The notes beneath the pieces are model-generated. The model was not told the DNA's origin. It saw nothing but the letters and a program-made list of their open reading frames with translations, and searched no databases. Position numbers and translations under genes: made by a program. This document shows, piece by piece, positions 7,695 to 15,487 of a stretch of 64,000 nucleotides of DNA; within the stretch, counting starts at the first letter, position 1; each line of letters begins with the position of its first letter. The DNA lies in contig NZ_AP022853.1 of NCBI RefSeq assembly GCF_011764585.1, positions 789,501 to 853,500 of the forward strand. The letters are read 5' to 3'. The stretch is from Sulfurimicrobium lacus (GTDB lineage Bacteria; Pseudomonadota; Gammaproteobacteria; Burkholderiales; Sulfuricellaceae).

Positions 7695-9773
7695 ATGCCG
7701 CAAGACATACCTGCATTGTTCCGGGCCGCACCTGCGCCCGGCGTTGAAAAAAAGGATGGTGTCGCACCTCGTCACCCCATGGCACAGGAAGCCAATGGAC
7801 TTGTCATCACCGATCAGGAGGGGGTCGTGGTGTATGTGAACCCTATGGCGGAGCGGATTTTCTACCGCGAGGCAAGGCGGTTTGTTGGCAAGCCGTTCGG
7901 TTACCGGATTGTCGAGGGGGAAACGATAGTCATCGATATATTCAGCCCCGACGGCACCCCTTATCAGGCCGAATTGAGCGTTGATGCGGGGGAGTGGGAC
8001 GGCAAGCCAGCTTACATTATCGAGCTAAAGCGCGTTGACGATTGGCTGAATCAGAAGATCAAGGCGTCCCTGCAGAAGAGCAACCACCGTTTTCTTGCCC
8101 TGATAAATGCCGCCCCGCTGGCGATCGTGACGCTCAACAATGATGGAACGGTCATTTTCTGGAGCCGGTCGGCGGAAAAAATGTTTGGCTGGAGCAGTCA
8201 TGAAGTGCTGGGCAAGGCGCCGCTGATCTTGTCCGGTGATGGGAACAATGATTTTTTACGCTGGTGCGACCAGGCATTGGACGAGAATGCGCCCCATGAA
8301 ACCGAGTTGTTGGGGCAACGCCGGCGTGATGGCAGTTTGATCGACCTGCGAATCTGGGCTGCCAATCTTGAGGATGGTGACGGCTTCATGGGCAGCCTGA
8401 TGGCGGTGATCGCCGATGTGACCGAACACAAACGCGTAGAAGCCAGGATGCAGCGCCTGGCCACGCACGATGGCCTGACCGGGCTGCCCAACCGCATCCT
8501 GCTTTGCGACCGGATTTCCCAGGCGTTGTTCAAGATTTTCCGTGAGGGAAGCGAGATGGCCGCAGTCCTGGTCATTGGTTTGAATAATTTCGACCTGGTT
8601 CTGCAGTCGCTGGGATTTGTGGCGGGGGACCGCCTGCTTAACGAGCTGGCGCAGCGCCTGGGAGGGCTTGTTCGGCAATCCGATACCCTTGCGCGTTATG
8701 GGCAGGATACGTTCGCTGTCGTGCTGCCGGCGTTGGAACGGGAGCAAGATGCCGCCAAGGTTGCCGAAAAAATTCTCGACATTTTCGTGGCTCCGTTTTT
8801 TATTGACGAACTGGAGATTTTTCTCTCGGCGAGCGTCGGCATTGCCATGTCCTCCAGTGATGGCGAAAGTGCCGAAGTGCTGTTGCGCAATGCCGATACG
8901 GCCATGCGCCGTGCACACATGGATAACCGGAGAGGATTCCATTTTTACACCCATGGCATGAATGAATTGGCTGCCAAGCGCCTGGTTCTGGTGCGCGGCC
9001 TGCGGCACTCCCTGGAACGAAAAGAACTCTGTCTTTATTACCAGCCAGTCGTGAAATTGGCGACCGGACAGATCGTCGGCGTGGAAGCGCTGTTGCGCTG
9101 GCGGCATCCCGAGCTCGGTCTGATTCCGCCGGGGGACTTTATTCCCATCGCCGAGGAAGAAGGATTGATTGTGCCGATAGGCGAGTGGGTGTTGCGCGAA
9201 GGGTGTGCTCAAATAAGGCGCTGGGAGGAACAAGGCCTGGGGCGACTGCGTCTGGCGGTGAACCTTTCAGCCCGACAGTTTTCCGAGGTGGATTTGCCGC
9301 AGCATATAGCATCGATTCTGGCCGAGACTGGCATGCCTGCCGAGTGCCTGGAAATCGAGCTGACAGAAAGCATGCTGGCAAGCAATGTCGAGGACGCCGT
9401 GTCCATGATGAAACAGCTCAAATCCATCGGGGTATGTTTGTCGATTGATGATTTCGGCACAGGGTATTCCAGCCTCAGTTACCTGAAGCGCTTTCCGCTC
9501 GATGTGCTCAAGATCGACCGGAGTTTTGTCAGCGAGATTCCTTTTAACGCGGACGATATTCAAATCTGCTCCACCATTGTGGCGATGGCACACGGCTTCA
9601 ATTTGCGGGTGATCGCGGAGGGTGCCGAGACCCAGGCGCAAATCGATTTCCTCACGAAACTGCATTGTGACGAGGTACAGGGTTTTTACTACAGCAAGCC
9701 GTTGCCGCCAGCAGAACTGGTGGATTTTCTCATGGTTAAACAATGCGGCAAGGACAGTCTGGCTGCGGCGTGA
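7695..9773 (+). CDS. PAS-PAS-GGDEF-EAL protein, probable c-di-GMP phosphodiesterase
   Basis: 692 aa from ATG 7695 (a TTG at 7689 is an alternative). PAS domains at about 30-115 and 125-245, GGDEF about 250-415, EAL about 430-680. The GGDEF signature is degenerate: ARYGQDTF in place of RxGGDEF, so two of the five signature residues are lost and cyclase activity is unlikely. The EAL domain keeps VEALLRW, NLSARQF, ELTES, DDFGTGYSS, DVLKIDRSFV and AEGAET, which carry the metal- and substrate-binding residues, so it should hydrolyse c-di-GMP. No membrane segment is seen. It is the third gene of the unit starting at 6063. Confidence 0.92.
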   Translation: MPQDIPALFRAAPAPGVEKKDGVAPRHPMAQEANGLVITDQEGVVVYVNPMAERIFYREARRFVGKPFGYRIVEGETIVIDIFSPDGTPYQAELSVDAGEWDGKPAYIIELKRVDDWLNQKIKASLQKSNHRFLALINAAPLAIVTLNNDGTVIFWSRSAEKMFGWSSHEVLGKAPLILSGDGNNDFLRWCDQALDENAPHETELLGQRRRDGSLIDLRIWAANLEDGDGFMGSLMAVIADVTEHKRVEARMQRLATHDGLTGLPNRILLCDRISQALFKIFREGSEMAAVLVIGLNNFDLVLQSLGFVAGDRLLNELAQRLGGLVRQSDTLARYGQDTFAVVLPALEREQDAAKVAEKILDIFVAPFFIDELEIFLSASVGIAMSSSDGESAEVLLRNADTAMRRAHMDNRRGFHFYTHGMNELAAKRLVLVRGLRHSLERKELCLYYQPVVKLATGQIVGVEALLRWRHPELGLIPPGDFIPIAEEEGLIVPIGEWVLREGCAQIRRWEEQGLGRLRLAVNLSARQFSEVDLPQHIASILAETGMPAECLEIELTESMLASNVEDAVSMMKQLKSIGVCLSIDDFGTGYSSLSYLKRFPLDVLKIDRSFVSEIPFNADDIQICSTIVAMAHGFNLRVIAEGAETQAQIDFLTKLHCDEVQGFYYSKPLPPAELVDFLMVKQCGKDSLAAA

Positions 9774-9999
9774 TTCTGAATAATAAAGGCAGGGTGTGTT
9801 TCCTGCTACTTGCGTTATATGAATAAGATAGCTTCATTGAAGCGTTTTTGTCGATCAGCTCGGTTCCAAATCTTTTCCGAACTACCTCGATGAGGACGCG
9901 CTCACGCATATTTCTAAAGGGTGGCTGAGCGCTATTTTTCAGCAGAGCAACTGCTCTTTGCGTAATCCAGGTGGCCCTGTAGAATGCCCCCTGCATCAT
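9736..9999 (-). CDS. Possible small hypothetical protein
   Basis: 87 codons on the reverse strand, overlapping the last 38 nt of the EAL gene. The ATG at 9999 has GGAG about 4 nt upstream, which is the main support. The product is basic, with no signal peptide or recognised domain. It also covers the 272-nt gap before the TonB receptor, where I see no other gene or riboswitch. It could be a remnant or a chance frame. Confidence 0.25.
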   Translation of the reverse strand: MMQGAFYRATWITQRAVALLKNSAQPPFRNMRERVLIEVVRKRFGTELIDKNASMKLSYSYNASSRKHTLPLLFRITPQPDCPCRIV

Positions 10000-10096
10000 T
10001 CACTCCGAATGGCGCGGTGAACAGCGTTCTTTCGGATTCCATCGCATGCAGGCGTCTTTCCGTTTCGATCAGGGCCATGACTTGCGTCCAGGCATA

Positions 10097-12169
10097 ATGC
10101 CATGGATGCCGCCTTTCCCTGCCAGTCTGCTTGCATCCATATCCGGGTATTTTCTCCTCGCCTTGTGCCTCCTGCAGTTCGGCGCATTTACTGCCAACGC
10201 GGCTCAGGCTTTCGAGACGCCGGTGATCGCGTCCAATGAACAGGAATTCCTGACGAATCTGCCTATCGTCCTGACGCCCTCGCGTCTGCCCCAGCCGCTC
10301 AACGAGGCGCCGGCCGCGGTGACCATCATCGACCGGGAAATGATCCGGGAAACCGGCTACCGTGACATCCCGCGGCTGTTAAGGCTGGTGCCGGGCATGC
10401 AGGTCGGGCAGGAGCGGGGCGACTCCCATTGGGTGACCTACCATGGCCTGGGAAACGATTTCCCTTCATGGATGCAGGTGCTGGTGGACGGCCGTTCCGT
10501 GTATTCGCCGGGAAATTTCGACGGTGTGGACTGGACTTCCCTGCCGGTCACGATCGACGAAATCGAGCGCATCGAGGTGGTGCGCGGCACCAATTCGGTG
10601 GCCTACGGTTCCAATGCCTTCCTTGGCGTGATCAATATCATCACGCGCCACAGTGCCGATACGCCTGGCGCGAAAGCGTCTGCCCGCGCGGGAACGTCTG
10701 GGGTCAGGGATCTTAGCCTGGAACTGGGCGAAAATTCGGAAACCGGAGGTCTGCGGCTGAATGCGGAAGACAAGCGGGATGACGGCTTCGCGGGACTGCA
10801 CGATGGGAAACACTTCACGCTCGCCTCACTGCGCGCCGACCGGCGCATCGATGACCACGACGAGCTGATGTTCCGTTTTGCAGCCAGCAACGGCAGCCGC
10901 GAGCTGGGATATCCCGATTCGACCTTCAATAACAACGCCGAACGCGGTTCGGAGACGCTCAATGCCACCTTGCACCTGCAGTGGCGGCATACACCCACGC
11001 CCGGCGAGGAATGGCTGCTGAACTACTACCGCAATCACGATCGGACCAGCGAGGATTGGGTCGCTTCCGCTGCGCTCGGACCGATCACCGCCAATGTGCC
11101 CCTCAACCGCAATCGCAGTAGCGTGCGCGACAACCTGGAACTGCAGCACCGGCTGACTTTTTCCGATACGCTGCGGACGGTGTGGGGCATGGAGGTGCGT
11201 CACGACCAGGTAGAGGCGCCTTTTCTCTACTATGGAGCGGCAAACCAGAGCTCCGATCTTGCGCGCCTGTTCGGCCAGACGGAGTGGTGGTTCAAGCCAA
11301 AGTGGAGTCTCAACGTCAGCGCCTTGGTCGAGAAGTTCGACAGCGATGCGCCGCACGTCTCGCCGCGTCTGTTCGCCAACTGGAAAGTCACACCTCAGGA
11401 TACGCTGCGTTTCGGCTACGCTCGCGCCTGGCGCCAGCCGACCCTGTTCGAGCGCTATGGAGATGTGCGCGCAGTTTATCAGGGGGCGTTGCTGGTTCAG
11501 CCCTACATGCCCAATCCTGATCTCCAGGCGCCGCGCATCGACAGCCTGGAACTGGGTTATCTGAGCCAGATTCAGACCTGGAACACGCGCCTCGATGTGC
11601 GCCTGTTCAACGAGCGGATCGAAAATTACATCATCCGGGTATCCCACCCCGAGTTTACCGCGCCCTTGCTTTCGGCAACCCTGCCTACGGCGCGCTACGA
11701 AAATCTTTCCGCGCCTGTCACGCTGCGCGGGCTGGAGTATCAGTTCGACAGCCGGCCTCTGCCGGGCACGCACCTGCTGTTCAGCCATACCATGATCGAT
11801 CGTTCCTGCAACGATGCCTTCGTCACCCAGCTGACTGCGCCATACAGCGCCAGCCTGAGCTGGATGCAGGATTGGGAGAGCAGGTGGTCAAGCACCCTCA
11901 GCCTGCTGCGCATGGGGCCGATGGCCGGAGGCACCGGCTTCGTGCCGCAGAGCCAGTACGTATCCAAAGCCTACACCACGCTGGATGCGCGTCTTGCGCA
12001 CAAGGTGAAATACGGAGGAACCCCGCTGGAAATCGCACTGGTGGGCACCAATCTGGGAGGGCGCCATCAGGAAATCGCCGACCGTTCGGAGCAATTTCTG
12101 CATGGCACCAATCCAGTCAACCAGACTTCTCCCATGGTGTGGCTGACCCTCACCTTCAATCCAAGGTAG
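10097..12169 (+). CDS. TonB-dependent outer-membrane receptor
   Basis: 690 aa from ATG 10097 (ATGs at 10046 and 10106 are alternatives); a signal peptide follows, with a hydrophobic core at residues 12-35 ending near ANAAQA. Plug domain about 55-175: LTPSRLPQPLNEAPAAVTII, then RLLRLVPGMQVGQE, VLVDGRSVYSP, IERIEVVRGTNSVAYGSNAF and GVINIITRH are all standard plug motifs. The remainder is a 22-strand barrel ending in MVWLTLTFNPR, with a near-terminal aromatic as in outer-membrane proteins. Substrate is unknown; no iron, heme or cobalamin genes lie nearby. It is followed by a cyclic-nucleotide-binding protein after 89 nt. Confidence 0.9.
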   Translation: MPWMPPFPASLLASISGYFLLALCLLQFGAFTANAAQAFETPVIASNEQEFLTNLPIVLTPSRLPQPLNEAPAAVTIIDREMIRETGYRDIPRLLRLVPGMQVGQERGDSHWVTYHGLGNDFPSWMQVLVDGRSVYSPGNFDGVDWTSLPVTIDEIERIEVVRGTNSVAYGSNAFLGVINIITRHSADTPGAKASARAGTSGVRDLSLELGENSETGGLRLNAEDKRDDGFAGLHDGKHFTLASLRADRRIDDHDELMFRFAASNGSRELGYPDSTFNNNAERGSETLNATLHLQWRHTPTPGEEWLLNYYRNHDRTSEDWVASAALGPITANVPLNRNRSSVRDNLELQHRLTFSDTLRTVWGMEVRHDQVEAPFLYYGAANQSSDLARLFGQTEWWFKPKWSLNVSALVEKFDSDAPHVSPRLFANWKVTPQDTLRFGYARAWRQPTLFERYGDVRAVYQGALLVQPYMPNPDLQAPRIDSLELGYLSQIQTWNTRLDVRLFNERIENYIIRVSHPEFTAPLLSATLPTARYENLSAPVTLRGLEYQFDSRPLPGTHLLFSHTMIDRSCNDAFVTQLTAPYSASLSWMQDWESRWSSTLSLLRMGPMAGGTGFVPQSQYVSKAYTTLDARLAHKVKYGGTPLEIALVGTNLGGRHQEIADRSEQFLHGTNPVNQTSPMVWLTLTFNPR

Positions 12170-12258
12170 TTCCGTTCGGTCAGAATCCGTAAAACTTCAA
12201 TCGCGCGAATTCCTATACAATTCCAAGACGATTCCAGCGAAACCCGAGGGAGAAAATC

Positions 12259-12744
12259 ATGGCATCTGATTATTGCTACGAAACATTCCGCAGTTCGCCG
12301 CTCGCGGCTGAGTTGAGCGACGAGCAATGCGCGCTGCTTGCCAAACAGGTGGTGTGCCGCAGCCTGGCGGATGGGGAAGTTTTGCTCAAGGAAGGCGCCG
12401 TCGACCAGAGCCTTTACGTCATCGCCAAGGGTAATCTCGCCGTGACGCATGAAAACGGCACCGGCGACTGGATCGTGCTGCATATGCTCCGACCGCGCGA
12501 CCTGGCCGGGGAGCTTGGTTTCCTCGACGGGCTGGAGCACAGCGCCACTTTGCGTTCGATCGGGCCGACCGAATTGTTCAGCCTGGAGCGCAGCCGCCTC
12601 GAAGCCCTGCTCGAGGAGCAGCCCAAGCTCGTCTACCAGGTCATGCGCGCGGTGATCCGCTCGGTGCACAGCACGCTAAGACGCATGAACCTCCAGTACG
12701 TCGAGCTGACCAACTACATCAACAAACAGCACGGGCGTTACTAG
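12259..12744 (+). CDS. Cyclic-nucleotide-binding domain protein without DNA-binding domain
   Basis: 161 aa; ATG 12259 with GAGGGAG upstream. Residues 15-130 are a Crp-type cNMP-binding beta roll (LADGEVLLKEGAVDQSLYVIAKG, shortened; LAGELGFLDGLEHSATLRS). The phosphate-binding cassette ELGFLDGLEHSATL resembles the family, but the sequence stops after the C-helix (LRRMNLQYVELTNYI) with no helix-turn-helix. Such stand-alone domains regulate other proteins or act as sensors. It converges with yaiI, 7 nt between stop codons. Confidence 0.82.
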   Translation: MASDYCYETFRSSPLAAELSDEQCALLAKQVVCRSLADGEVLLKEGAVDQSLYVIAKGNLAVTHENGTGDWIVLHMLRPRDLAGELGFLDGLEHSATLRSIGPTELFSLERSRLEALLEEQPKLVYQVMRAVIRSVHSTLRRMNLQYVELTNYINKQHGRY

Positions 12745-12751
12745 GACTTTT

Positions 12752-13201
12752 CTAGGCGCCACGCCGCGCCAGAAAACGATCCAGCTGATTGGCGAAAGCC
12801 TGGCGGTCGTTCTGGCCAAGCGTCGCCGGGCCGCCCGTGTTCACCCCGCTGCTGCGCAGCTCGTCCATGAAGTTGCGCATGGTCAGGCGTTCCTGGATGT
12901 TTTCCTTGCTGTAGAACTCGCCGCGCGGATTGAGTGCGTGACCGCCGCCCGCGATGACTGCCGATGCGAGCGGAATGTCGGCGGTGATGACCAGATCGCC
13001 GGGCTGAATCTGCTGGACGATCCAGTTGTCGGCCACGTCGAAACCGGCGGGTACCTGGACCGCGCTGATATAGCGCGAGGCCGGGATACGTATCAGCTGA
13101 TTGGCAACCAGCGTCATCGGCACTTTCGCCCGCTCGGCGGCGCGAAAGAGGATTTCCTTGATGACGTTGGGGCACGCATCGGCGTCAACCCAGATTTGCA
13201 T
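12752..13201 (-). CDS. yaiI: YaiI/YqxD family protein (UPF0178)
   Basis: 149 aa from the ATG at 13201, preceded by GGAAAGAG. The DUF188/NYN-like fold is clear: [32 protein letters not shown], and [14 protein letters not shown] with RNFMDELRS. Conserved aspartates ([15 protein letters not shown]) place it in the PIN/NYN-like nuclease superfamily, but no activity has been shown for UPF0178 proteins that I can name. Length is typical (about 150 aa). The gene precedes tRNA-Met on the same strand, about 100 nt downstream of it. Confidence 0.9.
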   Translation of the reverse strand: MQIWVDADACPNVIKEILFRAAERAKVPMTLVANQLIRIPASRYISAVQVPAGFDVADNWIVQQIQPGDLVITADIPLASAVIAGGGHALNPRGEFYSKENIQERLTMRNFMDELRSSGVNTGGPATLGQNDRQAFANQLDRFLARRGA

Positions 13202-13299
13202 TGGCGACTCTTTCCGCGATGTGATGGGTGGCAAGCTCTGCCATGTTATCAACGGTACAAATACAAAGGACCTGCATTTCTGCAGGCCCTCGATATTCT

Positions 13300-13376
13300 T
13301 GGTGGTGATAGGTGGACTTGAACCACCGACCCCAGCATTATGAGTGCTGTGCTCTAACCAACTGAGCTATATCACC
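13300..13376 (-). tRNA. tRNA-Met (CAT anticodon)
   Basis: The reverse strand folds as a full tRNA: acceptor GGTGATA/TATCACC, D-loop with AGCTCAGTTGGTTAGAGC, anticodon stem CAGCA/TGCTG around CTCATAA, T-arm GGTTCAAGTCC, discriminator A73 and an encoded CCA (13300-13302). The CAT anticodon could be elongator Met or lysidine-modified Ile2; the stem and A73 favour elongator Met, but a covariance model is needed to separate them. It is not the initiator, because the first base pair G1-C72 is formed. Confidence 0.92.
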
Positions 13377-13390
13377 AAAGGAGAGGCGGA

Positions 13391-13418
13391 ATTTTACGTT
13401 TTGCACGGAATTTGTCAA
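13391..13418 (-). promoter_or_regulatory. Sigma-70 promoter for tRNA-Met
   Basis: On the reverse strand TTGACA (13418-13413) is followed after 16 nt by TAAAAT (13396-13391), placing transcription start about 8 nt before the mature tRNA 5' end at 13376. Its -35 box lies inside the spacer of the opposing tRNA-Arg promoter. Confidence 0.6.
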
Positions 13419-13430
13419 GTCGGGTATAAT
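13401..13430 (+). promoter_or_regulatory. Sigma-70 promoter for tRNA-Arg
   Basis: TTGCAC (13401-13406), an 18-nt spacer and a perfect TATAAT (13425-13430), about 17 nt before the mature tRNA-Arg 5' end. The promoter interleaves with the tRNA-Met promoter on the other strand. Confidence 0.65.
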
Positions 13431-13447
13431 CCCTGCTTCAAAATTCC

Positions 13448-13524
13448 GCGCCCGTAGCTCAGTTGGATAGAGTATTGGTTTCCGAAGCCAAGGGTCACAG
13501 GTTCGACTCCTGTCGGGCGCGCCA
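13448..13524 (+). tRNA. tRNA-Arg (CCG anticodon)
   Basis: Acceptor stem GCGCCCG/CGGGCGC, D-arm AGCTCAGTTGGATAGAGT, anticodon loop TTCCGAA giving CCG, T-arm GGTTCGACTCC, discriminator G73 and an encoded CCA (13522-13524). It reads the CGG codon, common in this GC-rich genome. A GGGCACCGT/ACGGTGGCCC hairpin at about 13538-13567 follows but has no T-run. Confidence 0.95.
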
Positions 13525-13578
13525 GTCATTTATGGAAATGGGCACCGTGTTTCTAACAACGGTGGCCCTGCCGATTCG

Positions 13579-13860
13579 ATGGACATCCATCCCATGCTAG
13601 GTCTGTTCCTCTCCACCATTGCTTTTTTTGTTGCGGCTTTCTTCATGAACCGCTACCTCGACGCGCAGGGACTGGACCGCAACCTGTCGCGCAAGATCCT
13701 GGTCGGCACGCTGGCGACCATCGTCTCTTTTGGGGCGGGGTGGGCGGTAGACAAGCTGGATGGCGACGCGGACGCGCCGCAGAAGAACGTGGCGTTAACC
13801 GATATCATGCAAGGCGGCGACCCGACACAGGCTTTGAAGGTGCTGTCCGGGCTCAAATAG
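13579..13860 (+). CDS. Small two-helix membrane protein
   Basis: 93 aa. Two predicted membrane helices (about 6-24, MLGLFLSTIAFFVAAFFM, and about 40-57, ILVGTLATIVSFGAGWAV) separated by a short basic loop DRNLSRK, then a soluble tail ending DIMQGGDPTQALKVLSGLK. I do not recognise a named family. The gene follows tRNA-Arg directly and ends before a bidirectional terminator. ATG 13579 or the internal ATG six codons later could be the start. Confidence 0.65.
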   Translation: MDIHPMLGLFLSTIAFFVAAFFMNRYLDAQGLDRNLSRKILVGTLATIVSFGAGWAVDKLDGDADAPQKNVALTDIMQGGDPTQALKVLSGLK

Positions 13861-13912
13861 CAAGGACAGCTGCAGGCGTGTTCGGCGAAAGATGAACCGT
13901 CTCCGGTGCAAT

Positions 13913-13942
13913 AAAAAAGGCAGGGCGAACCCTGCCTTTTTT
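13913..13942. terminator. Bidirectional rho-independent terminator
   Basis: AAAAAAGGCAGGG, loop CGAA, CCCTGCCTTTTTT: a 13-bp stem flanked by A and T runs on both sides. It lies between the convergent genes at 13579-13860 (+) and 13960-14187 (-) and can serve both. Confidence 0.85.
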
Positions 13943-13959
13943 ACGTGCTGCGCAAGGAA

Positions 13960-14187
13960 TTACTTGGCTGCAGGTGCGGCAGCAGGTTCTGCGGCAGGCG
14001 CGGCTGCTTTAGCTTTCTTTGCTTTCTTGTGTTTTTTGACCTGCTTCATGGCAGGCTTCGCAGCTTCTGCCTTAGGTGCTTCGGCAGCGGCAGGAGCGGC
14101 AGCAGGAGCTGCTGCGTCAGCGGCAACGGCGGAGAAGGTTACGGCGGCGAAAGCGGCTGCGATCAGGGCGGACAAAAGTTTGCTCAT
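13960..14187 (-). CDS. Secreted Ala/Lys/Pro-rich small protein
   Basis: 75 aa. An N-terminal signal peptide (residues 1-22, SALIAAAFAAVTFSAVAADA) is followed by a low-complexity region dominated by Ala, Pro and Lys, with a basic centre KQVKKHKKAKKAKAA. It resembles the acid-shock-like or histone-H1-like small periplasmic proteins common in betaproteobacteria, whose function is unknown. GGAAATC just upstream of ATG 14187 is a modest ribosome-binding site. Composition-driven similarity makes a firmer call unsafe. Confidence 0.65.
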   Translation of the reverse strand: MSKLLSALIAAAFAAVTFSAVAADAAAPAAAPAAAEAPKAEAAKPAMKQVKKHKKAKKAKAAAPAAEPAAAPAAK

Positions 14188-14339
14188 TTTTGATTTCCTT
14201 TAATTTAACCAGTTAGCGATCTATCTGAATCGTGGATTCGGACAATTACGTTTGGCGTAATGGTCCAAATAACGCCAGGCCAAGCCAGTAGTTGACAATT
14301 GTCTGAAATAATTTCGCGCCCCATCCTTGTCCGCGCCGA

Positions 14340-15239
14340 TCAGACGCGATGCTCTCCCCCCAGCGCTGCCACGATGGCCGGCAATAATCTGGCCAGTTCG
14401 CCGGTCATCAGGGCGAAGTCCGCATCGAATTGCTCGTCCGCCGTTTCGGCGCTGGCCTCCGCTTCTTCCTTGAGGATGTCGAGAAAAGCCAGGCGCTTGA
14501 TTTCCATCCGGTCGGTGAGGACGAAGGAAACGCGGTCGTCCCAGGTCAGCGCCAGGCGCGTGGGTTGCTTGCCGGCGGTGATGTGCTTGCTGATCTCCTC
14601 GGCGTCGAGGGGGTGGCGCACATAGCGCACGGTGGCATTTTCTTCCACCGGCGAGCGCAGTTCGCAGTCGCGGTCGATGCTGAATCCGGCTGGCGCTTCG
14701 CTGGTGGTGAGCCACTCCGTCATCGCGGCGGCGGGCGAGCGCTCGGTACGCAGCGGCGACAGCGGCAGGTCGCTGATGCACTTGTTGAGCATTTCCAGCA
14801 CCTCGTCCGCCTTGGCCGTGCTGGCCGCATCGATGGCCAGCCAGCCATGCGCCGGATCGATCCACACGTAGGTGGTGCGACGCCGGGCGAAAGCGCGCGG
14901 CAGCAATTCCTCCGCGACCCGCTCCTTGATTTCGCGCGCCTGCTTGCGGCTCGGGCTGTAGCCCTGCTGCTGTTCGAATTCGACGATCCGGTCCTTGGCC
15001 AGATCATTGACAACGGAGCCCGGCAGCAGCTTCTGCTCCACGCGCAGGGCCAGCATGATCTGGCCGTTCAGCGCATAAGCCAGGCGCTCGTCGCCGCGCG
15101 GCGATACCCAGCCCCGGGTTTGCATGTCCATGCCGCCGCAGGGCTGGAAAACGTGCTGCGCCAGTTGCTCGTCGAGTTGTTGCGTGGTGACTTTCCAGTC
15201 AGTGGAAAGACGGTAGATTTGAAGGTTCCTGAACCACAT
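14340..15239 (-). CDS. rdgC: Recombination-associated protein RdgC
   Basis: 299 aa, the usual length. The start MWFRNLQIYRLS, the segment FQPCGGMDMQTRGWVSPRG and the central ARRRTTYVWID match RdgC closely. RdgC forms a ring-shaped dimer around DNA and limits RecA access; it is found in beta- and gammaproteobacteria. No operon partner is obvious. The roughly 150-nt gap downstream (14188-14339) holds nothing I can identify. Confidence 0.95.
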   Translation of the reverse strand: MWFRNLQIYRLSTDWKVTTQQLDEQLAQHVFQPCGGMDMQTRGWVSPRGDERLAYALNGQIMLALRVEQKLLPGSVVNDLAKDRIVEFEQQQGYSPSRKQAREIKERVAEELLPRAFARRRTTYVWIDPAHGWLAIDAASTAKADEVLEMLNKCISDLPLSPLRTERSPAAAMTEWLTTSEAPAGFSIDRDCELRSPVEENATVRYVRHPLDAEEISKHITAGKQPTRLALTWDDRVSFVLTDRMEIKRLAFLDILKEEAEASAETADEQFDADFALMTGELARLLPAIVAALGGEHRV

Positions 15240-15487
15240 GGCCGTTCCAAAAAAGTGAGGGATTATACGCCGACCGGGAATACATAAAATTCTTCCGGTC
15301 GGTCCATATGTCGGTGTATTGTAGCCAAAATCTGTTTTTGACCGGATGGTGTCGAATCTGCTGAAAACCCGGATGCCGGCTTCGCATGCTTCTGGCGGGG
15401 CCGTATAGCCGGGGGAACCGTACTTTCATCGCTGTAAAATTCGACGCCTTGCACTGAATTCTTAACGCTATTTGAATCGGACTCGTT

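Noticed and set aside
9774-10045. Possible cobalamin riboswitch before the TonB receptor
   Set aside because: No B12-box-like sequence or matching stem pattern was found in the gap.
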